A DNA stretch of 64,000 bases from assembly GCF_020085105.1 (NCBI RefSeq), contig NC_058053.1:17003388-17067387 (forward strand), given 5' to 3'. The translations under genes and the position numbers were made by a program. This document shows, piece after piece, positions 1 through 15,300 of the stretch (the first letter of the stretch is position 1; every line of letters starts with the position of its first letter). The stretch comes from Siniperca chuatsi. Taxonomy: Eukaryota > Chordata > Actinopteri > Centrarchiformes > Sinipercidae. Below the pieces are notes generated by a model, which saw nothing but the letters and a program-made list of their open reading frames with translations, was not told the DNA's origin and did no database searches.

Positions 1-1481
1 AGTTTAATCCACTGGTGACAGGCCTGTAGCCAGGATTTTGCAAATACTGCAGTCACAAGTCCTGCATGTGGCTTTTATAAGTTTCTTGATGTCATTGACT
101 TGATGTCATTGGTTTGGTTAGAGATGATTAACCAGTTTTTACTATTTGATCATTTACAGACACATGTGTAAAGTGGTAAAATGGGTAACAGGTGGTAATG
201 GGTGCATGTATATGGTATTTTCTTTCAGTCATACAGCAAAAAGAACATGGTTATAAAAGCATACCATCACCAAACCTGATTTTCACCTAAATGAGAAGTT
301 GCACATAGCATCAGTTTGTAAAACTGACACAACAACTTATAGTCAAGGCAGTAGGAAAAATGCATCTTCAATAATGTAGCGAGCCTAATTGATATTATTG
401 ACCAGGCCAGTACAAGCCATCGAGTTTAGCTTATAGATATATTGCTATTGGTGTATATGTTGGCCAATAACTAACAGGAAATTGCATTGCACAAATCCTA
501 AAAGAGTACTGGTAAATGAAAGATAAAGAGATACATATTGGTGTCAGTCTCTGTTTTAATTCTCATACATCCATTTAATGTTATAATACAGGCTTGTCCA
601 CGCTACACACTTTATTATGAAATGTTTATTATAGTTCAGTATAGCGTAATAAGTTCAGAATTTTATGAAATGTATAGGGGATTATATATATATATCAAGT
701 CTTCTTTTCCTTTTCTCAACTCTGTCGTATTTGTGTTGTTGTTTATAGTTGTTACCGATACTAATTCAGTTTCCAGCGATTCACTGTATAAAATGTGTTA
801 TAATGTTTTCACTGACAAGGTGTACCTGCTGACAGTGTTTAAGGCTAAGCTAGGAGATGACATGAGAAATAATCTTGAGTCTCCATCCCTCTTCATCACT
901 TGGACACTTATAGTAATTGCTCACTCATTTTACAAGTGACCCGGCTCGTCTTCTTTTTCATTAAAGTGAAGATCTGGGTTAGCCTTTTTCCAGTTTTTAT
1001 TTTCATTGTTGATTAACCTTAACATATTAATTGTTTTTACATTTGTTTAGTCTGTAGAATGTCAAAAGTGATCAAAAATGCCCACCACAAGTTAACAGAG
1101 ACTAAGGTGATGTCTTCAGATTGCTTATTATTTTGATTGAGCAACAAATAACCCATAGTATTAATTTTTTAAAGATATTAGATTACATCAGCAAATGTTC
1201 ACATTTTCTAAACTCAAACTAGTAAATGTTGGGTATTTGGATTTAATAAATAACTCAAAAGATAAATCGGTAATTGAATTGTCATTGATTATTTTTCTGT
1301 CAATAGGCTGATCATTTCACCACTAATACTGAGTTTCCCTGAGCACGTGTTGTTGGGTTTGTCCACGATGGTAAAGCCCCTCTCAGCTCAGGCAGAGCAA
1401 GTCCAGATGTCTGTGTTCCTCTAATCCTGCCCTCCTACTCCCCCACCCATCTCTCTGTTTAGCTTTATTCAAATACACTAT

Positions 1482-1482
<1 letters not shown>

Positions 1483-1517
<35 letters not shown>
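1483..1517. repeat. (CA)n microsatellite
   Basis: About 17 uninterrupted CA units in the region upstream of dop1b. Confidence 0.95.
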
Positions 1518-1518
<1 letters not shown>

Positions 1519-1728
1519 ACCGCCTTTGCCATGTGCTTGAAAGCCACTCTAAATCAAACAGTATATTTGGGTAGTTTGTTGTGTGTTTTTTGGCCAGTGT
1601 AGCCTAAAATAAGATTCTGTTCTTATTCAATTTCTTCCTCAGGACCTTTTTAAAGCTACACTAATCAATATATATATAGAGAGAGATTGTAAGTTTTGCA
1701 AGCTTTATTGATTTTCATTATGTAAAGC

Positions 1729-2067
1729 TTGTGTTTAAATGGACTTGCTCCTCAGCCTTTCTGCAAATATATCAAGAGATTACAGAGCTGCAGCAGATCC
1801 ACCAGAGCAGCGTCAAGTGTCAGTTGTAAAGTTCAATTCTGCAAAACATCTTTTGCTCAGACAGCTTTTTCTGTGAAAGGAGCAAAGCTCTGGAAGTCGC
1901 TACGTGACCACTTGAAATCTGTTGCAAACTTCACCTCTTTTGAGAGAGCTACCAAATCCTGGCTAATTCAGCAACAAACCTGTACTCATGTCTGTTTTTT
2001 AAATATGTGCTTAGTTGTATCTTGCTTTGTTCAGTTTACCGTTTTTTTGTTTACCTCATTGTTTTGA
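1729..2067 (+). mobile_element. Non-LTR retrotransposon (LINE) C-terminal relic
   Basis: An open frame of 112 codons reads as the C-terminal tail that follows the reverse transcriptase in L2/CR1-type LINEs. It has GLAP near the start, a middle block with AFSVKGAKLWKSL, a conserved Phe-x-x-Phe and the end QTCTH, which I recognise from fish LINEs. The rest of the element is absent, as expected for a 5'-truncated copy. The tail runs into AT-rich DNA until about 2085. The copy is open by chance or is fairly young; it is not a host gene. Confidence 0.65.
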
Positions 2068-3307
2068 TCTCTTATTTTCATAGAAGCCCCTCTGCAACGG
2101 GTGTTGCAAATTAGCGTCCGCTATAAACACTGTGACACTTGCATTTAAAAGCTGTTTTCAGTTTTTGACAAATGACTTACAGTAATTTAATGTGAAAGTG
2201 GCCGCTCGTAGTGATGATCCCACAGAGAACTATCATCTGACAAGTTCCCCTCAGCTCTACAGAGCTTGTTAGCATCTTTTATCGTTACTAAATCGTTACT
2301 AATCAACCAAGCAGTCAGCTGTTCTCAATGAAAAGGCTGTATGCTAGCTGCCCAGCACCAAACAAAGTTAGCATTTGCTGGTGGATGTAGTGCAGCATTT
2401 AGCACTAAAGGGCCAGACATTTCCCTCAGGAGTTGGTGGAGACCAAAACAGAGCTGAAAGGAAAGTGAATATTGGACTTATATTAATTAGGCAGAAACAC
2501 GACTCCAAATGAAGACTAATGTTGCTCTGTATCTGCTGGATGGACAATATTCAGAATTTGATATGGGTCATGTAAACAGCATATTCCGTTTGGATATTCA
2601 AAAGAAAACCCAACATTTCTGGTCAGAAGGAGAAACACACCTACTTTTAAACATTATGAAAGGCGAACCATCTGTAGGACGTACGTCATTACGTTAATTG
2701 GAGTATGCACGGCTGCATGTAAATGGGAATATTAGTGGAATATAAAATTTCAGCCATTTAAACAGTTCAGTAGGAATATTGTCTGTTTCGGAATAAGGGC
2801 AAAAACTATTTTGTGCATGTAAACGTAGTCAGTGTTGACCTGGTTTTGCCCCAGGAGGCCAAAAAAAACAATTAATGTTGCTTTAAAGTTCACTGTGTAG
2901 ACAACAAACAAATAAACTGTATACCTCTGTGTGTTTGTGCCCAGTCCATAACTTGTTTTGCTCTGGAAGTGCATGCAAGGCCACACAGTTAGACAGACCC
3001 CTCCCTCAGACTGAGAGAAAGGTCAATCAGACAACACTGACCAGTCATGAATGAGGACATTTGTCTCCATAGCCTCGGAGCTTGTGTATATCAGTGAACG
3101 GAGCTAATTGGCAAATTGTATTTGCTATAAATGAGCCTCAGAGGCAGAGGGATGTCCATCAAGTTGCAGACAGACAGATGCTATCGTGGAGCTGATTGCT
3201 CTTGTGAGTTTGATAAATGTACTACCTCTTTCCTCAAAATCTCTTGTTTGTCTTGCGTCTTTTCCAGAAATATTGTGCAGAACATGCTGGGATCAGACTG
3301 ATGTATC

Positions 3308-6300
3308 ATGGATCCTGAGGAGTTAGAACTGCAGAATGACTACCGTTACCGTAACTATGCAGCGGTCATTGAGAAGGCGCTACGAAACTTTGAGTCTTCG
3401 AGTGAGTGGGCAGATCTCATCTCCTCCCTGGGCAAGCTCAATAAGGTACAGTATGATGCACACAGATGGACTTGATGCCATGGAAATACTGTAACTGTTA
3501 ATATCTTTTTCTGGATACCTCAGTATGTGCTGCTTATGCTCATAGTATAAAACTAAGTCGGTCAGTATAATGATGATCTGTGGTCTATTGTTAAATCTAC
3601 TCTTTTCTTTTTTGGTGTCGATATTTTGCAGGTTTCAAATTCACAACTCCTTTTTGTGTTTCAGTTCTTGTTTCTTAGTGAGACTCTTTTTCTCTCTGTT
3701 ATATAACCTTATTGCTCAAGTCTTCTGGCTATTTATTTTGGGCAATAAATGTGCCACTTTTATTTCTACTTGCAGAGCAGATATTTACTTTGGAGTGTCT
3801 ATGTGTGTTGATGCACAAAAAATGGTCCTTAAAGTACACAGAGAATGTGAGGGAAAGAAAATGTTAATCTGTTAAACATTAAACTGTACTACAACAATAG
3901 GGCACAAACTCCTGCTCTTCCAATGTGCTTGTGTGGGTTTACTTGTTTTATTGGATGGTTCTGCAAATTTATCACTTAATATGTTAACTTTTTGCTTAAT
4001 GGCCCAGTTTGTTCCTTTTTCCTGTCTCTTTCTTTCAGGCCCTGCAGAGTAACCTTCGCTACTCCCTCCTGCCCAAGAGGCTGATCATAGGGAAGCGTCT
4101 CGCCCAGTGCCTGCACCCGGCTCTGCCAAGCGGTGTACACCTCAAGGCTCTGGAGACCTACGAGGTCATTTTCAAAATCATCGGAACAAAATGGCTGGCC
4201 AAGGATCTGTTCATTTACAGGTGAAGAAACTGGCCTGAATCTTATACTGTTTCAAGGAGAGAGCTGGCCTGATTATGTGTGCAGCTTTGATATAAATTGT
4301 CTTCCTGGTTTTCAGCTCAGGATTGTTCCCGCTGTTGGGCCATGCAGCCATGGCAGTGAAGCCTGTGCTGCTGACACTGTATGAGCGTTACTATCTCCCC
4401 CTGCAGAGGGCTTTGCTGCCCAGTCTTCAGGCCTTCATAACAGGACTACTGCCAGGCCTGGAGGAGGGACTTGAGGTTTACGACAGGTACATAGCATATA
4501 CTGTTTTTGTCAGGAGAAAGAAAGAAATTATCTCAAACTGTTCTCGTTTTTAAATTTAAATGATAAGTCTGACAATATTCTATATTTTTCTTATTGTCAA
4601 CAAATCCCATGAAAAGACCAAAACCAACAATGAATTGATCTTATTAACAAATATTGTCTGTGTAATCCTGATATAGCTTGTTCCTCTGTGCCACAGAGCT
4701 CCATTGTTGTCCAAAAACTATTACAAATCAATGAGCTGCACTGGGTGACATGTTCCTGTTTCATTATGATGAACATGGGCACTGTAGTCTATTTTGAGTG
4801 GATCCCACATACACCGCCCTGCTGCTGTAAATACTCACTAGATTACAGAATGTGTATTAATCTGCAGCTGAATACAGTCTCCAAAAAATGCACTGTTTAC
4901 TCCTGTTTTAGTAACTTTTGCTTAAAACTTCAGTGCCCAGCTGTTTTCAGCAACTACTTCACCTTTTTTTTGTAAATGAAAGTAGTGACTCGATACAGAC
5001 AGAAATTTTTTTAGTGGATAGTCCTTTGATTGATTTTCCAACAAGAAATGTTAACAGTTGGGGTAGCTCCCCTGTAGCTCACCTGGTCGAGCATGTGCCC
5101 CATGTACAAGGTTAAGTCCTTACCTCAGTGGCCCGGGTGCTGTATGTCATGCCCTCTCTCTCGCTCACATTTCCCGTCTCTCTTCAGCTGTTCCTATCAA
5201 ATAAAGGCAAAAAGCCCCCCCACCTCCCCACTCAGAAATATAGATTTTTTTTAGTGTATTGTTGAACACATATCAATGAGTTATCTCCATTTTGTCCTTT
5301 CTCTCTGTCCAGGACTGATGTGTTGCTGCTCAAGTTGTCACTGCTGGTGGGTCAGCAGGTCTTCTATGGTGCCCTGTGGGGCAGTATGCTGGTCAGCCCC
5401 ATGGTGCGACTGCCCGCCTCGGTCTTTATAGTCACACATTTTGACCGCATGGCGTCCCTGCACCAGCAAGCACACATGCTAGGCTACGACCACCGACTGG
5501 TGGTGAGTGTCTGTGTTTGTCTTACTGCACACGTGGTGTGAAGCACATTTAATAATGAAGATCTACGTTTATGGGGATATCTTTGTGTTGTGGACATATT
5601 TCAGTCATGTTTGAGTTTAGTTTTACACTCTACTCCATCACCATATTTTTTCATCTGTCTGAACTTCTGAGCTTCTCGGCTTCTGTCTTCAGGTGAAGTC
5701 GGTGTGTCTTTCTCTGCAAGATTCAAATGTCCTGGTGCAGAGGAACATGCTCGAAATCCTGCTCTACTTTTTCCCCTTTGCTACATGCCTGGTAGGTACA
5801 TACAAACACACTCAAGTCCTGTTTTTCTGAACAACATCTTTGGTTCTAAGTGATCTAAGTAAAGTGTTTCGCCATTTCTTCTCCTGAAATCTAGTCCCAT
5901 AACATCATTAGGTTTTTTAGGGGGAAAAAACGGGAATTACCCTGTAATTGTGTTAATGTACGTTGTACCCTGTGATGGCTGTCACTGCTATTGTCAGCTG
6001 TCCAGTATCTTTTATTTTTTTATTCTGAGCAAACCGCTGTTGCTGCTGCTTGAAAATATTGTCTTAGTTTTGTGAGTGTCCCACAATACTACATCTTTAC
6101 CTTCTTTGCCATTGAACATAGGGAATGTCCTGTCATTATGCTCCCATTCTTTCCTGTTGTTCCTTGGCTAACTGTTACTCTGTGTGTTGTTGGTTTAGGA
6201 CCCAGCGGAGGCCAGTATTGCTGTGAGTGTTGAAGACATGATCACAGTGGTGTCTGCAGCCTCACTTACACTACTCCGCAGAGACATGTCCCTCAACAGA

Positions 6301-9300
6301 CGCCTCTATGCCTGGCTCCTAGGTGCTGAATATTAAAATATGCTTCAGTAAAGAATTACCTACTTAGTTTCTCAGTTAACTCAGTATTGTTTGCCTCTGT
6401 GTATGTTTTTTCAGGGACAGACATCAAAGGAGGAATGGTGAAGCCACACCCCACCTTCTCCACTACCACAGAGGAACATACATCCTTCTACTTCAACACC
6501 TACTCTAGAGATTTCCTCATGCAGGTAACTCACTCATTTGTTAGCACACAGATGCAAAAACCTAAAAAATACCTACATATATGTATATTTTTAGTATAAC
6601 CTGATTCGTTAATATTGTTAAAAGTTATTGTGTGAAAATAAAGTTGAGTTTCCAGACTATTTTGGGAGCAAACTTGTCTTGTTGTCACAGTGAGGTTCCC
6701 AGGCAAAGTGTGAGACTCCAGGAAGTGACTGTGCCCACCCAAGAAAAAGTTTGAACAGATTGCAATTCAGCGTGTATAGTAAATGAAAGGAAGCCTAATT
6801 CACATGTCACATCTTGTTCAGGTGTGCCTGTTTTAACAGTGTATGTGTATGTGTACGTATGTTTGTCACATGTGTCTCCTCATCTGTTCGTTTCTGTTAC
6901 TTCAGGCTCTGATTAGCATCCTCAAACAGAAGAGCGACCCAGACAATGTGATTGGATACCTCAGGCCCTTTCGCATCATCATCAGTCTGCTGGATAAACC
7001 GGAGATAGGTAGGCAGCACTGAGCAGTACAGTACACAAACACACCAAAATGCTGAATTACTTGATCCACCAGTCTTTGTTAATGTCTCAGCTTTTGCTGT
7101 AAACATGTTTCACTGTGATAATGACAATGTTTCTGCTCAGGTCCAGTGGTCTTGAGCAGTGTGTTGTTGGAGGTGGTCCGAGCCTTCTACATCTACTGCC
7201 GAGAGATGCTGGGGGAGGAAATCATCACCAACTCAGGGCTCTCAGGCAACCAGCTAGCCATGTGAGAGCGACAGATGATAGGATAGATGCAAGGATGTTC
7301 ACTGTTGAATACATATTAAACTGACAAATGGAACACAGAAAAAGATGATGCTTTTCTTATGTTTTCTTAAACAGTAAGATAAAAGAGAATAAGAATGCAT
7401 CAGAGATCATAAAGACGGTGAATATGCTTGTGAGCTCCATGAACAGTGAATACCTGTGGGAGTACATGACCCGCCGCTTCTGCACATCTCTCAGGTATGG
7501 CGGGGATAACGGTGACACAGAATCCTTAATCATAAAGGGGAATTCTGCATGTTAAACTCTTAAAACCTAAACTTATCAGATATTGACTAAACATCTCACC
7601 AACTCAGAAAAATGCAAGATTATATGGAAAAGTCAGCAATTACATAGAATACAGTATTACAGCATTACAACAATGACATTTAAAAAAGCTAATGGCTGAA
7701 TTCAGTCAATTGTTCCTGTGCAAAATAGAAATTGCAAAAAGAACATATACATGTGTGTGTACTTTCCTTGTTTACCCTCAAATATCAACCATCAAGGATC
7801 ACTGTTTTTATTTCTCTGTTTTTACTCTATAGTGACAAAGATGACCCACCAACGCCTCCTTGGCAGGACCGCAGTCACCCCGCTCCATCTGTCACAGAAA
7901 TGTCCAATCTCATTATTTTCCTGCTTGACGTTCTTCCTCTGGTAAGCAACTCACACACTTGTGCACCATTAGTTCTCTCCCTTGTAAAACAAAATTGATG
8001 TCGTGGAACATCTTCTCTCTCTTTTTTTAGACACAGACCGAGAACGAATATTTGCTGATGATTCTAAAACTACTACAAATACTACAAATTTAGACAAATT
8101 GTAAAGCAAATTGATATTATTTTGACAAAATAGTGACAAATATGTAGTTTTTCTTCAGTTGACCTTTTTTTTGCATCCCTCTGGTACTCAGTTACAGTTA
8201 GGTTTAAAGAAATATCGACTGTTACTTAGTACTCACAGTATATAATGTAATAGTCTGACTCATACACACACCAAAAGAAAATTCTATACACAAACAGTGT
8301 GTTTTACATGTTTGTTTTTCCCGCAGGAGCTCCATGCTGACATCCAGTCCCAGTTCCTCCCTGATATGCTGGGCACCATGCTGCGGACCCTGCGCAGCCA
8401 CATGGACTCTGTTAGCCTGGAAGATGTCACACAGGGTCTACGTGCCTGCTTCAAGGTCCTGAGTAAGATCCAGATGCCTGTGGCTTATATGGATGATGAG
8501 GCAGGGGCACACACAGAGGACAAACAGTTACAGTCACCGGAGGAGGAAAGCAAAAAGACTCAGGTTGGGCATTTAACAGTCTGTGCCAATGTAGTTTCTT
8601 AAATGATATTTTTGATGTTTGACTGTGCCTCATCATATTAATTATACTCTATCTAGGATATAGAGAAGGAGGAAAAGAAAGATGGTGGTGTTGGTCAGTT
8701 TAATGGTCACCATGGAGATGAAGAGCTGAAAGGAGATGGAGGAGATGAGGCAGTGTCTGCAAATGGTATTTACCCAACACTCAGGTCTGAAGACAGCGGA
8801 TTGGGCATCAGCGCCTCACCGTCAGAGCAGCAACTCCCACCAGGGATGGGGCTAGCGGCCGAGGGAAATGAAATTTACAAAGAAAGCGAGGGAGTGTGGA
8901 GGAGCGGAGGCAGTGTAGACACCATGACCCAGTGTCTGCAGGACATCCTGGCCTTTATAACCACAAGGTAAACAACTGCACCATTATCAAATTAGCTGTA
9001 ACGTACATTGACCTCTTTTATTAACTGTGGTTTCCAAATACTCTCACTCCTACCATGTTTCAGATACCTGCTAGTGCAAGTGGAGGATGTCAGGGAACCA
9101 GAGGAAGAACCCCAGCCTGACCTAACTGCTGTGTCTGTGGAACAGAAGACTTTGTTGCCGAGCATAGGGGGACAGGAAATTAAAGACAAACTGACTGAAC
9201 TGTTCACTCCAAACAAACTTAAACCCCGCCCTACATGTGATGCCCAGCTCTTAGCAGCCCCCATGGAAAAGAAAAAGGAGCATGGGCATTTAGGGGTTCT

Positions 9301-12300
9301 GGATTGGGCGGCCTGCTACATGCCCCGGAGCAGGGCAGAGATCTCTGAGGCCTGTCGACAGGCCTTCACCGCCACCTGCCACCTCCTGCTGGAGTGCACC
9401 ACCTTCCCTGTCTATCTAAGTGAAGAGGAGACTGTAGCTCTCCACACAGACATGTTTGGTCACACAGGTCAGCACACAGTTGGACTGTGATCTTCCAGCT
9501 AAATTTATGCAAATACACTGTGACCATCTTCTCAGCTACATGGGGTACTCCAGCGATTTAGTATTGCACTTCCATAAAATTGGGGGACTTGCAAGAAACA
9601 GGTGACTTTTGGTCCCTAGTGTAGGTCAAGCTCTAAAATACTGGATCTTACATTTCCCATAATGAAACTGATGGCATTTTTCTTTAAATCCACCCTGCCT
9701 GGTAAACATCCACATCTTTCAAATTCAAAGTCCACTCTGAGACAACCCCGATGAGATCATTAGGGTTATTTTCTCAGATTCTAAAAAGCTTCCTCCAGAG
9801 CCACAGAAGACATTATACAAATATTTTTACAGGATGAGTAGTACTCCTTGTGACAAGTTAACTGATCTTTGTGTAAAATCGGTGGCGTGCCCCTTTTACC
9901 CACAAATACGTAATTAAAATGTTTTTGTTTTCCATAGGCAGTGACATGGACAGCCTGCCAGTGTGGTTGAGGTCCTTGATGACCCTCTGCTGCATGTCCA
10001 GGGACTACAGCATCCAGCACACTGCAGTGGCCTCCCTTTTGGAACTCATCAACCACTCCCAGTCCTTAGCGCTGGTCATACAGGACAAGCACAGACGCTA
10101 CCAGACATCTGATTCCAACCCTCTGAGTGGGCAGCTGCAGATGGTCACTGTGCCACCCATCTACCCTGCGCTGCTTCGTGCCATAGAGGAGGGCACAGAT
10201 TTCTATCAGGTTAGGTTATAAAATAGAAAATGTTGGTGTAACTTAAAGCTGTAGTAGAAATGTGGTATTTTAAGATTTTGCAATGTTTTTGCTGTGACCC
10301 AGAGGGTGTCCCATGTACTGTGGAGCCAGCTGGACACAGAGCGGAGAGAGCAGCACATTTCCTGTGTGGAACTCTTCTACAGGCTTCACTGTTTGGCTCC
10401 ATCAGCATCCATCTGTGAAGACATCATCAGCCAGGCACTATTGCACAAAGACAAGGTGAATATACCTGCACCTGCTGAACCACAATTTGTTCACACATTT
10501 AAATTTTCTCCCAACATCTTCTAGATATGTCAGTTTAACTGGGACACACAAACAATGTGATGAGTGGTGCAAACAAGCCAAATGTTTGCCTTGTGTTTGT
10601 CTGCCCCAGGCCGTTAGGCTGGAAGCATTACACCGCTTCACAGTTCTATGGCACCTGACCCGGGAGATCCAGACCAACAGGACCATGTCTCTCAATCGCT
10701 CCTTTGACCGGTTAGTACATTGTTGAAAAGTGGTGAGCAGTTAAGACAAATGGAGGGTAGTGTCTTTATTAACGTATATCACTGTGTGCAACATATGTGC
10801 TCCTCTGATAGTGGATTAACCTGTTACACATTGAGGCATTAGTGTCAGAGGTGCAAAGATGCAAAGTGGGAACTAGCACAACAAAGTTCAACTTTATGCA
10901 AATGTGTGCAGACTGAAAGCTCAGAAAGAACAATAGCACTTGTGTCACAGCAAATATGCAGCAGTTCAAGACTGCCCAAATGCCCACTAAGAATAGTAAA
11001 TATCTGATGTATGTAAATATGTAATGTAAATAATTATTAAATTAAAACAAGACTGCAAACATGTCCAGAAACTTCAGATTGAGTAAGATCTAAGGCATAG
11101 CATGCTTCTTTGTATCCGTAAACCATCGTGAGAAACATTGAGTGAACTCAACAATTTGAAATTATTTTGACAAAGGCACGATTTCCTTTTTGGGTTGGGA
11201 TCCTTTATTTACTAAATCTGACTGTTAAAATGTGTGTCTCTCTCAGGTCTCTGTGTGTTGTGGTGGACAGTTTGAGCTGCACAGATGGCTCAATAAGTGC
11301 AGCAGCTCAGTGCTGGCTGGTCAGAGCTCTTTCCCTCAATGACGTGATTCGGATCTTGGAGCCTATTCTGTTGCTGCTGCTTCACCCCTCCACTCAGCGC
11401 TGCTCCATTCAGAGCATCAAACAAAATCTCACTGCTGGTAAGTGCATTTGTCAGGATGTGTTACATACAGTATGTTGTGTAAGTGAATAAAATTTCAATT
11501 GGATGAACTTCTTTGGTTTGGCTATATGTGTGTTTTGTTTCTTAAAGGTAACCTGAAGGTTCTAAGCAACAGAAGTCGAAGCTCCACCAAAACTTCTGGG
11601 ACATCTGCGGATGCCATGGCAACAGAGGTCACCACCTTAAATCTCATGAACATTGTGGACCGGGAATCCCTGTGGGCAGAGTTAGACAGTAGCCCAGAGT
11701 TGGTAAAACCACCAAACACTTTAGCGGTATCTAGGAGTGAGAGTGAAGAGACCGAAGAGGAGGAGGATAGAGCGGAGGAGGAGGAGGCCGAGAGTGAACA
11801 CACTGAGTCAGCTGACACCAGTGGTGCCCAGGTATCCTCTGAGAACTCCAGCTCAGGCTCTGTGCCCTACCCCATCATTGAGGAAGGAGGTGTGGTCAAC
11901 GGCCTGCGGAGGGCAGAGTCCGAGCACACACAGGCATCTGATTCACTGTCAAGTGAGGATGAGGAAGATTTAGAGCTGGAGGCCATGGCCAGGTCTCGCC
12001 TGTTAAAACAGGAGCGTGAGAAGAGAGAGGCCATCGACTCTCTGTTCCGCCATGTGCTGCTGTATCCTGTGGCGGGCGGCTGGCGCCATCTGCTCCAAGG
12101 CTTGGCACTGCTAGACAGCCTGCTGAGGAGCAGTGCTGAGTGCCCTCTGGTGGAATCCCTCTCCTACACATCTCTGGACACAAGCTCTGCTGCACATTTA
12201 AACCTGGTCTCCAACCTCCTGCAGCGCCACCAGCAGGCTCAGGATGGTCAGAGCTTCTACGGCTGCCTGCTTTCCCCTTCCTCCTCCCCCTCTGTGCCCC

Positions 12301-15300
12301 CATCACTGCTCATTGAACTGCTGGTGTCCTTGTGTCTGCGATTCCTGCGCTCTCATTACCCTTCCTATTTGAGTCTGGGTCCTCTTGACCTGCAGGGGAA
12401 CAGGGAGGTTCAGGTGAAGAGTGTAGAGGTGCTGACCCGGATGGTGAACCAGCTTGGCTGCATGGCACGGGGACAAGAGGGCAATGGGGCCAGTCTGGAA
12501 CCCATCCGCAGACTCCTCTCAGGATGCAAAGTGCAGCAATATGCTCTGCTTACACTTTCCGCATCCATGTATGTCAGCCAGAGGGGAACGGACAAGGGAC
12601 CACCCAAGGTGGACCTGCTGGATGACCAGGGAGGCCTGTCAGAGGAGAGTCTGGTGAATCTTGGAGCTGGAGGGGGCCAGGAACAGTACCCCTTACAAAT
12701 GGAATTACTGAAACTCCTCCAGGCTCTCATAGTCCTGGAGTACCATGTGTGGCCTGGTGGGGCTGTCTCAGCAGCTGGGTCAGGTGGCGCATCTGGCCAG
12801 CCCGGGGAGCCTCGTGAATCCCCAACTGCCACCACCCCCCTTGCTCGTGAGTGGCAAACTGCAGTTCTTTTTCAGCAGTCCATCAAGGCAGCCCAATACG
12901 TCCAAAGTCACCCCATCACAGCCCAAGGAATGTTTGTTTCTGCCGCGGCCAGGTCTCTGCAGCCACAGTACGGCTATTCCATGCACCCCCACTGGGTGTC
13001 ACTGCTGTGCTCCTCTCTGCCCTACTTGGGTCGCTCATTAGGCATCATTGTGGCTCCACTCATCAGTCAGATCTGCAGGAACTTGGATGAGCTGGTCAAG
13101 CTTTACGAGCATGATGGAGGAAAGACAAATCAGAGGTAGACTGAGCACCACTGAAAACGCAGGCTCTCGCTTACATAGTTTTGTACACTGTGACTATTTG
13201 ACAGCTTTAAGTTTGTCCTTTTTTAATGTTTAGGGGTGCCATTAAGGTCCCTCTCCTGGCATGTAAGATTTTATGTCGGTCTCAAGTCAACCGATAGTTA
13301 AACCCACAAATGGCCCATGATTAAAACCAATATAAAAAAGTAAACAAAGTCATGAAAGAATATTTTCCACTTCACAAGCACAATATAAAACTGTACACAG
13401 ACACACCACTTAGTTTACCAATAGTTTTTGTAATTTAAGAGGATAATCAGTGTAAGTGATTATGTGTGCCCTTTAGCCACTCACATTTTTTATCTTTACG
13501 ACTGGAAGCTAATTTGATATAATAAAAAATTTACACTGATGACATTATTGTGCTTTAAGTGAATTGTTTGATGCATGTTTCTGTCTTCTGATCAGCCTGA
13601 GTGGGAGGAGGGAAAACATTGCCCCTGACTACCCTCTGACTCTGCTAGAAGGCCTGACCACCATTACACACTATTGTCTATTGGACAACAAGAGGGTGAG
13701 GAATGAATCACACACACAAACACACAGATATGTATCTCTTATATCTATGAGAATTTAAATGCCCATGTTTCTCTCTCTGTCAGTCCTTGGTTGCCTGCGA
13801 TCCTGTGGATGTCCGTAATGCACGCAACGCTGTGATCGAGGCACTACCGCACATGCTCGGTAGCATGGCATTGTTATGGGGGGTGGTCATGAGGGAAGAG
13901 TTTCAGAGGCGGGCATCTGACTCTGCCCAGAGCAGCAGACACACTTCTACCTCTGTCTACTTTAAAAGCACCAAGGTGTGTGCTACATACATGCATATTT
14001 TCTGCATTTATTTTATGCCAACACCAATGTATTTAATGACAGATGTATGCCTGTAATACATGCCATGTGCATGTATTATTATGGAAAATTTCATCCATTT
14101 ATGGTGTGTGCATGTTCAGATCTTACGGCAGCGGATACTGGAGTTCCTGGTCCCTCTGACTGGGCAGTATGGGGTTCAGCTCATGGCTTCACTGGGAGCA
14201 GTGTGGAGCAGCAGGAAGAGTAAAAGGAGACATAAAAACAAAGTAAGAACTGCATTGTGTCTAGAAACGAAGAAAGGACAGTCACATCTAGCTCACTGAA
14301 ACCCTCTAGAGTACTTGTTAGCGTCATTACACCCCTGTCTTGTTTAGGTTTTACCTGTGGCCAGTGAGTCTCGTCTAACCATTGTGGATCTGGTGAAATC
14401 ACTCAACACCTTGCACACAGATACCATCCTACAACTGATCAAGGAGGTGGTGAAAAAACCACATCAGATCAAAGGAGAACAAGTACACAAACATTCATAC
14501 ATGCTCAGATGCTCAAAATTTGTATTCTGGATGTTTCTGAAGTCAGTTTTCCATCATTTTTGTAACATTTTCTACTTTTCTCTCCATTAGAAGTCAACCC
14601 TGGTAGATATCCCCATGTTACAGTTCAGCTACGCCTATATCCAGAGGTAAGTAGGAAGTACAATGGAAGTCCCCACCTCGGGTTTACTAAGATCATTCTA
14701 CAAGTGCTCACTTTTATAATAATCTCTATTTCTGTATGTAGTATTTCAGCTCAGGCTCTGCAGGAAAACGTGGCTCCTCTCCTCAGTCTGTTACGGGAGT
14801 CTGTTCAGCTCAACCTGGCCCCGCCTGGGCACTTCTTACTGCTGGGGTCAGTTTTTACATATTCAGTACTTATTCCGTACTCTGATTAGTAGTAGTAGTA
14901 GTACTTCTATATTACAGAATACTCTTAGACAGTGCTTACACAGACCGTATCAGGGCATACACACCCAATCAGCTCAGTAGACAGGTCAGACAAACAACCA
15001 CAATGGTCATTCTTCATTTTATGACATTGTGAATGATTGGCCTGCTAGTTGTATTTGTTCAAATTGTTAAACATGTTTCCTTGTAAACATTTGTTAATTT
15101 CCTTTGGGAAAACACGATATTCATTAACCGTTTCTGTCTTGCAGAATCCTCAATGACTTTGTCAATAGGCTCCCCAACCTGGACAATAAGAAAGACACTA
15201 GAGATCTACAGGTATGATGCATGTTGTATTGCTATAGCTATGATTGAGATAGCGAGCAAGTGCATGTCAGATACTGTGGTGATATTGATGGTGACATTAC

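Noticed and set aside
538..939. 133-codon hydrophobic open frame upstream of dop1b
   Set aside because: AT-rich, opens at TTG rather than ATG, no family resemblance and no splice or promoter context; hydrophobicity follows from T-richness.
5057..5130. Possible tRNA gene
   Set aside because: The tRNA-like head is diverged, cannot make a full cloverleaf and is followed by a SINE body and tail.
11896..12992. Several minus-strand and +1 open frames of 70-141 codons
   Set aside because: All overlap the large dop1b exon, whose frame is conserved; GC-rich exon DNA gives such shadows.
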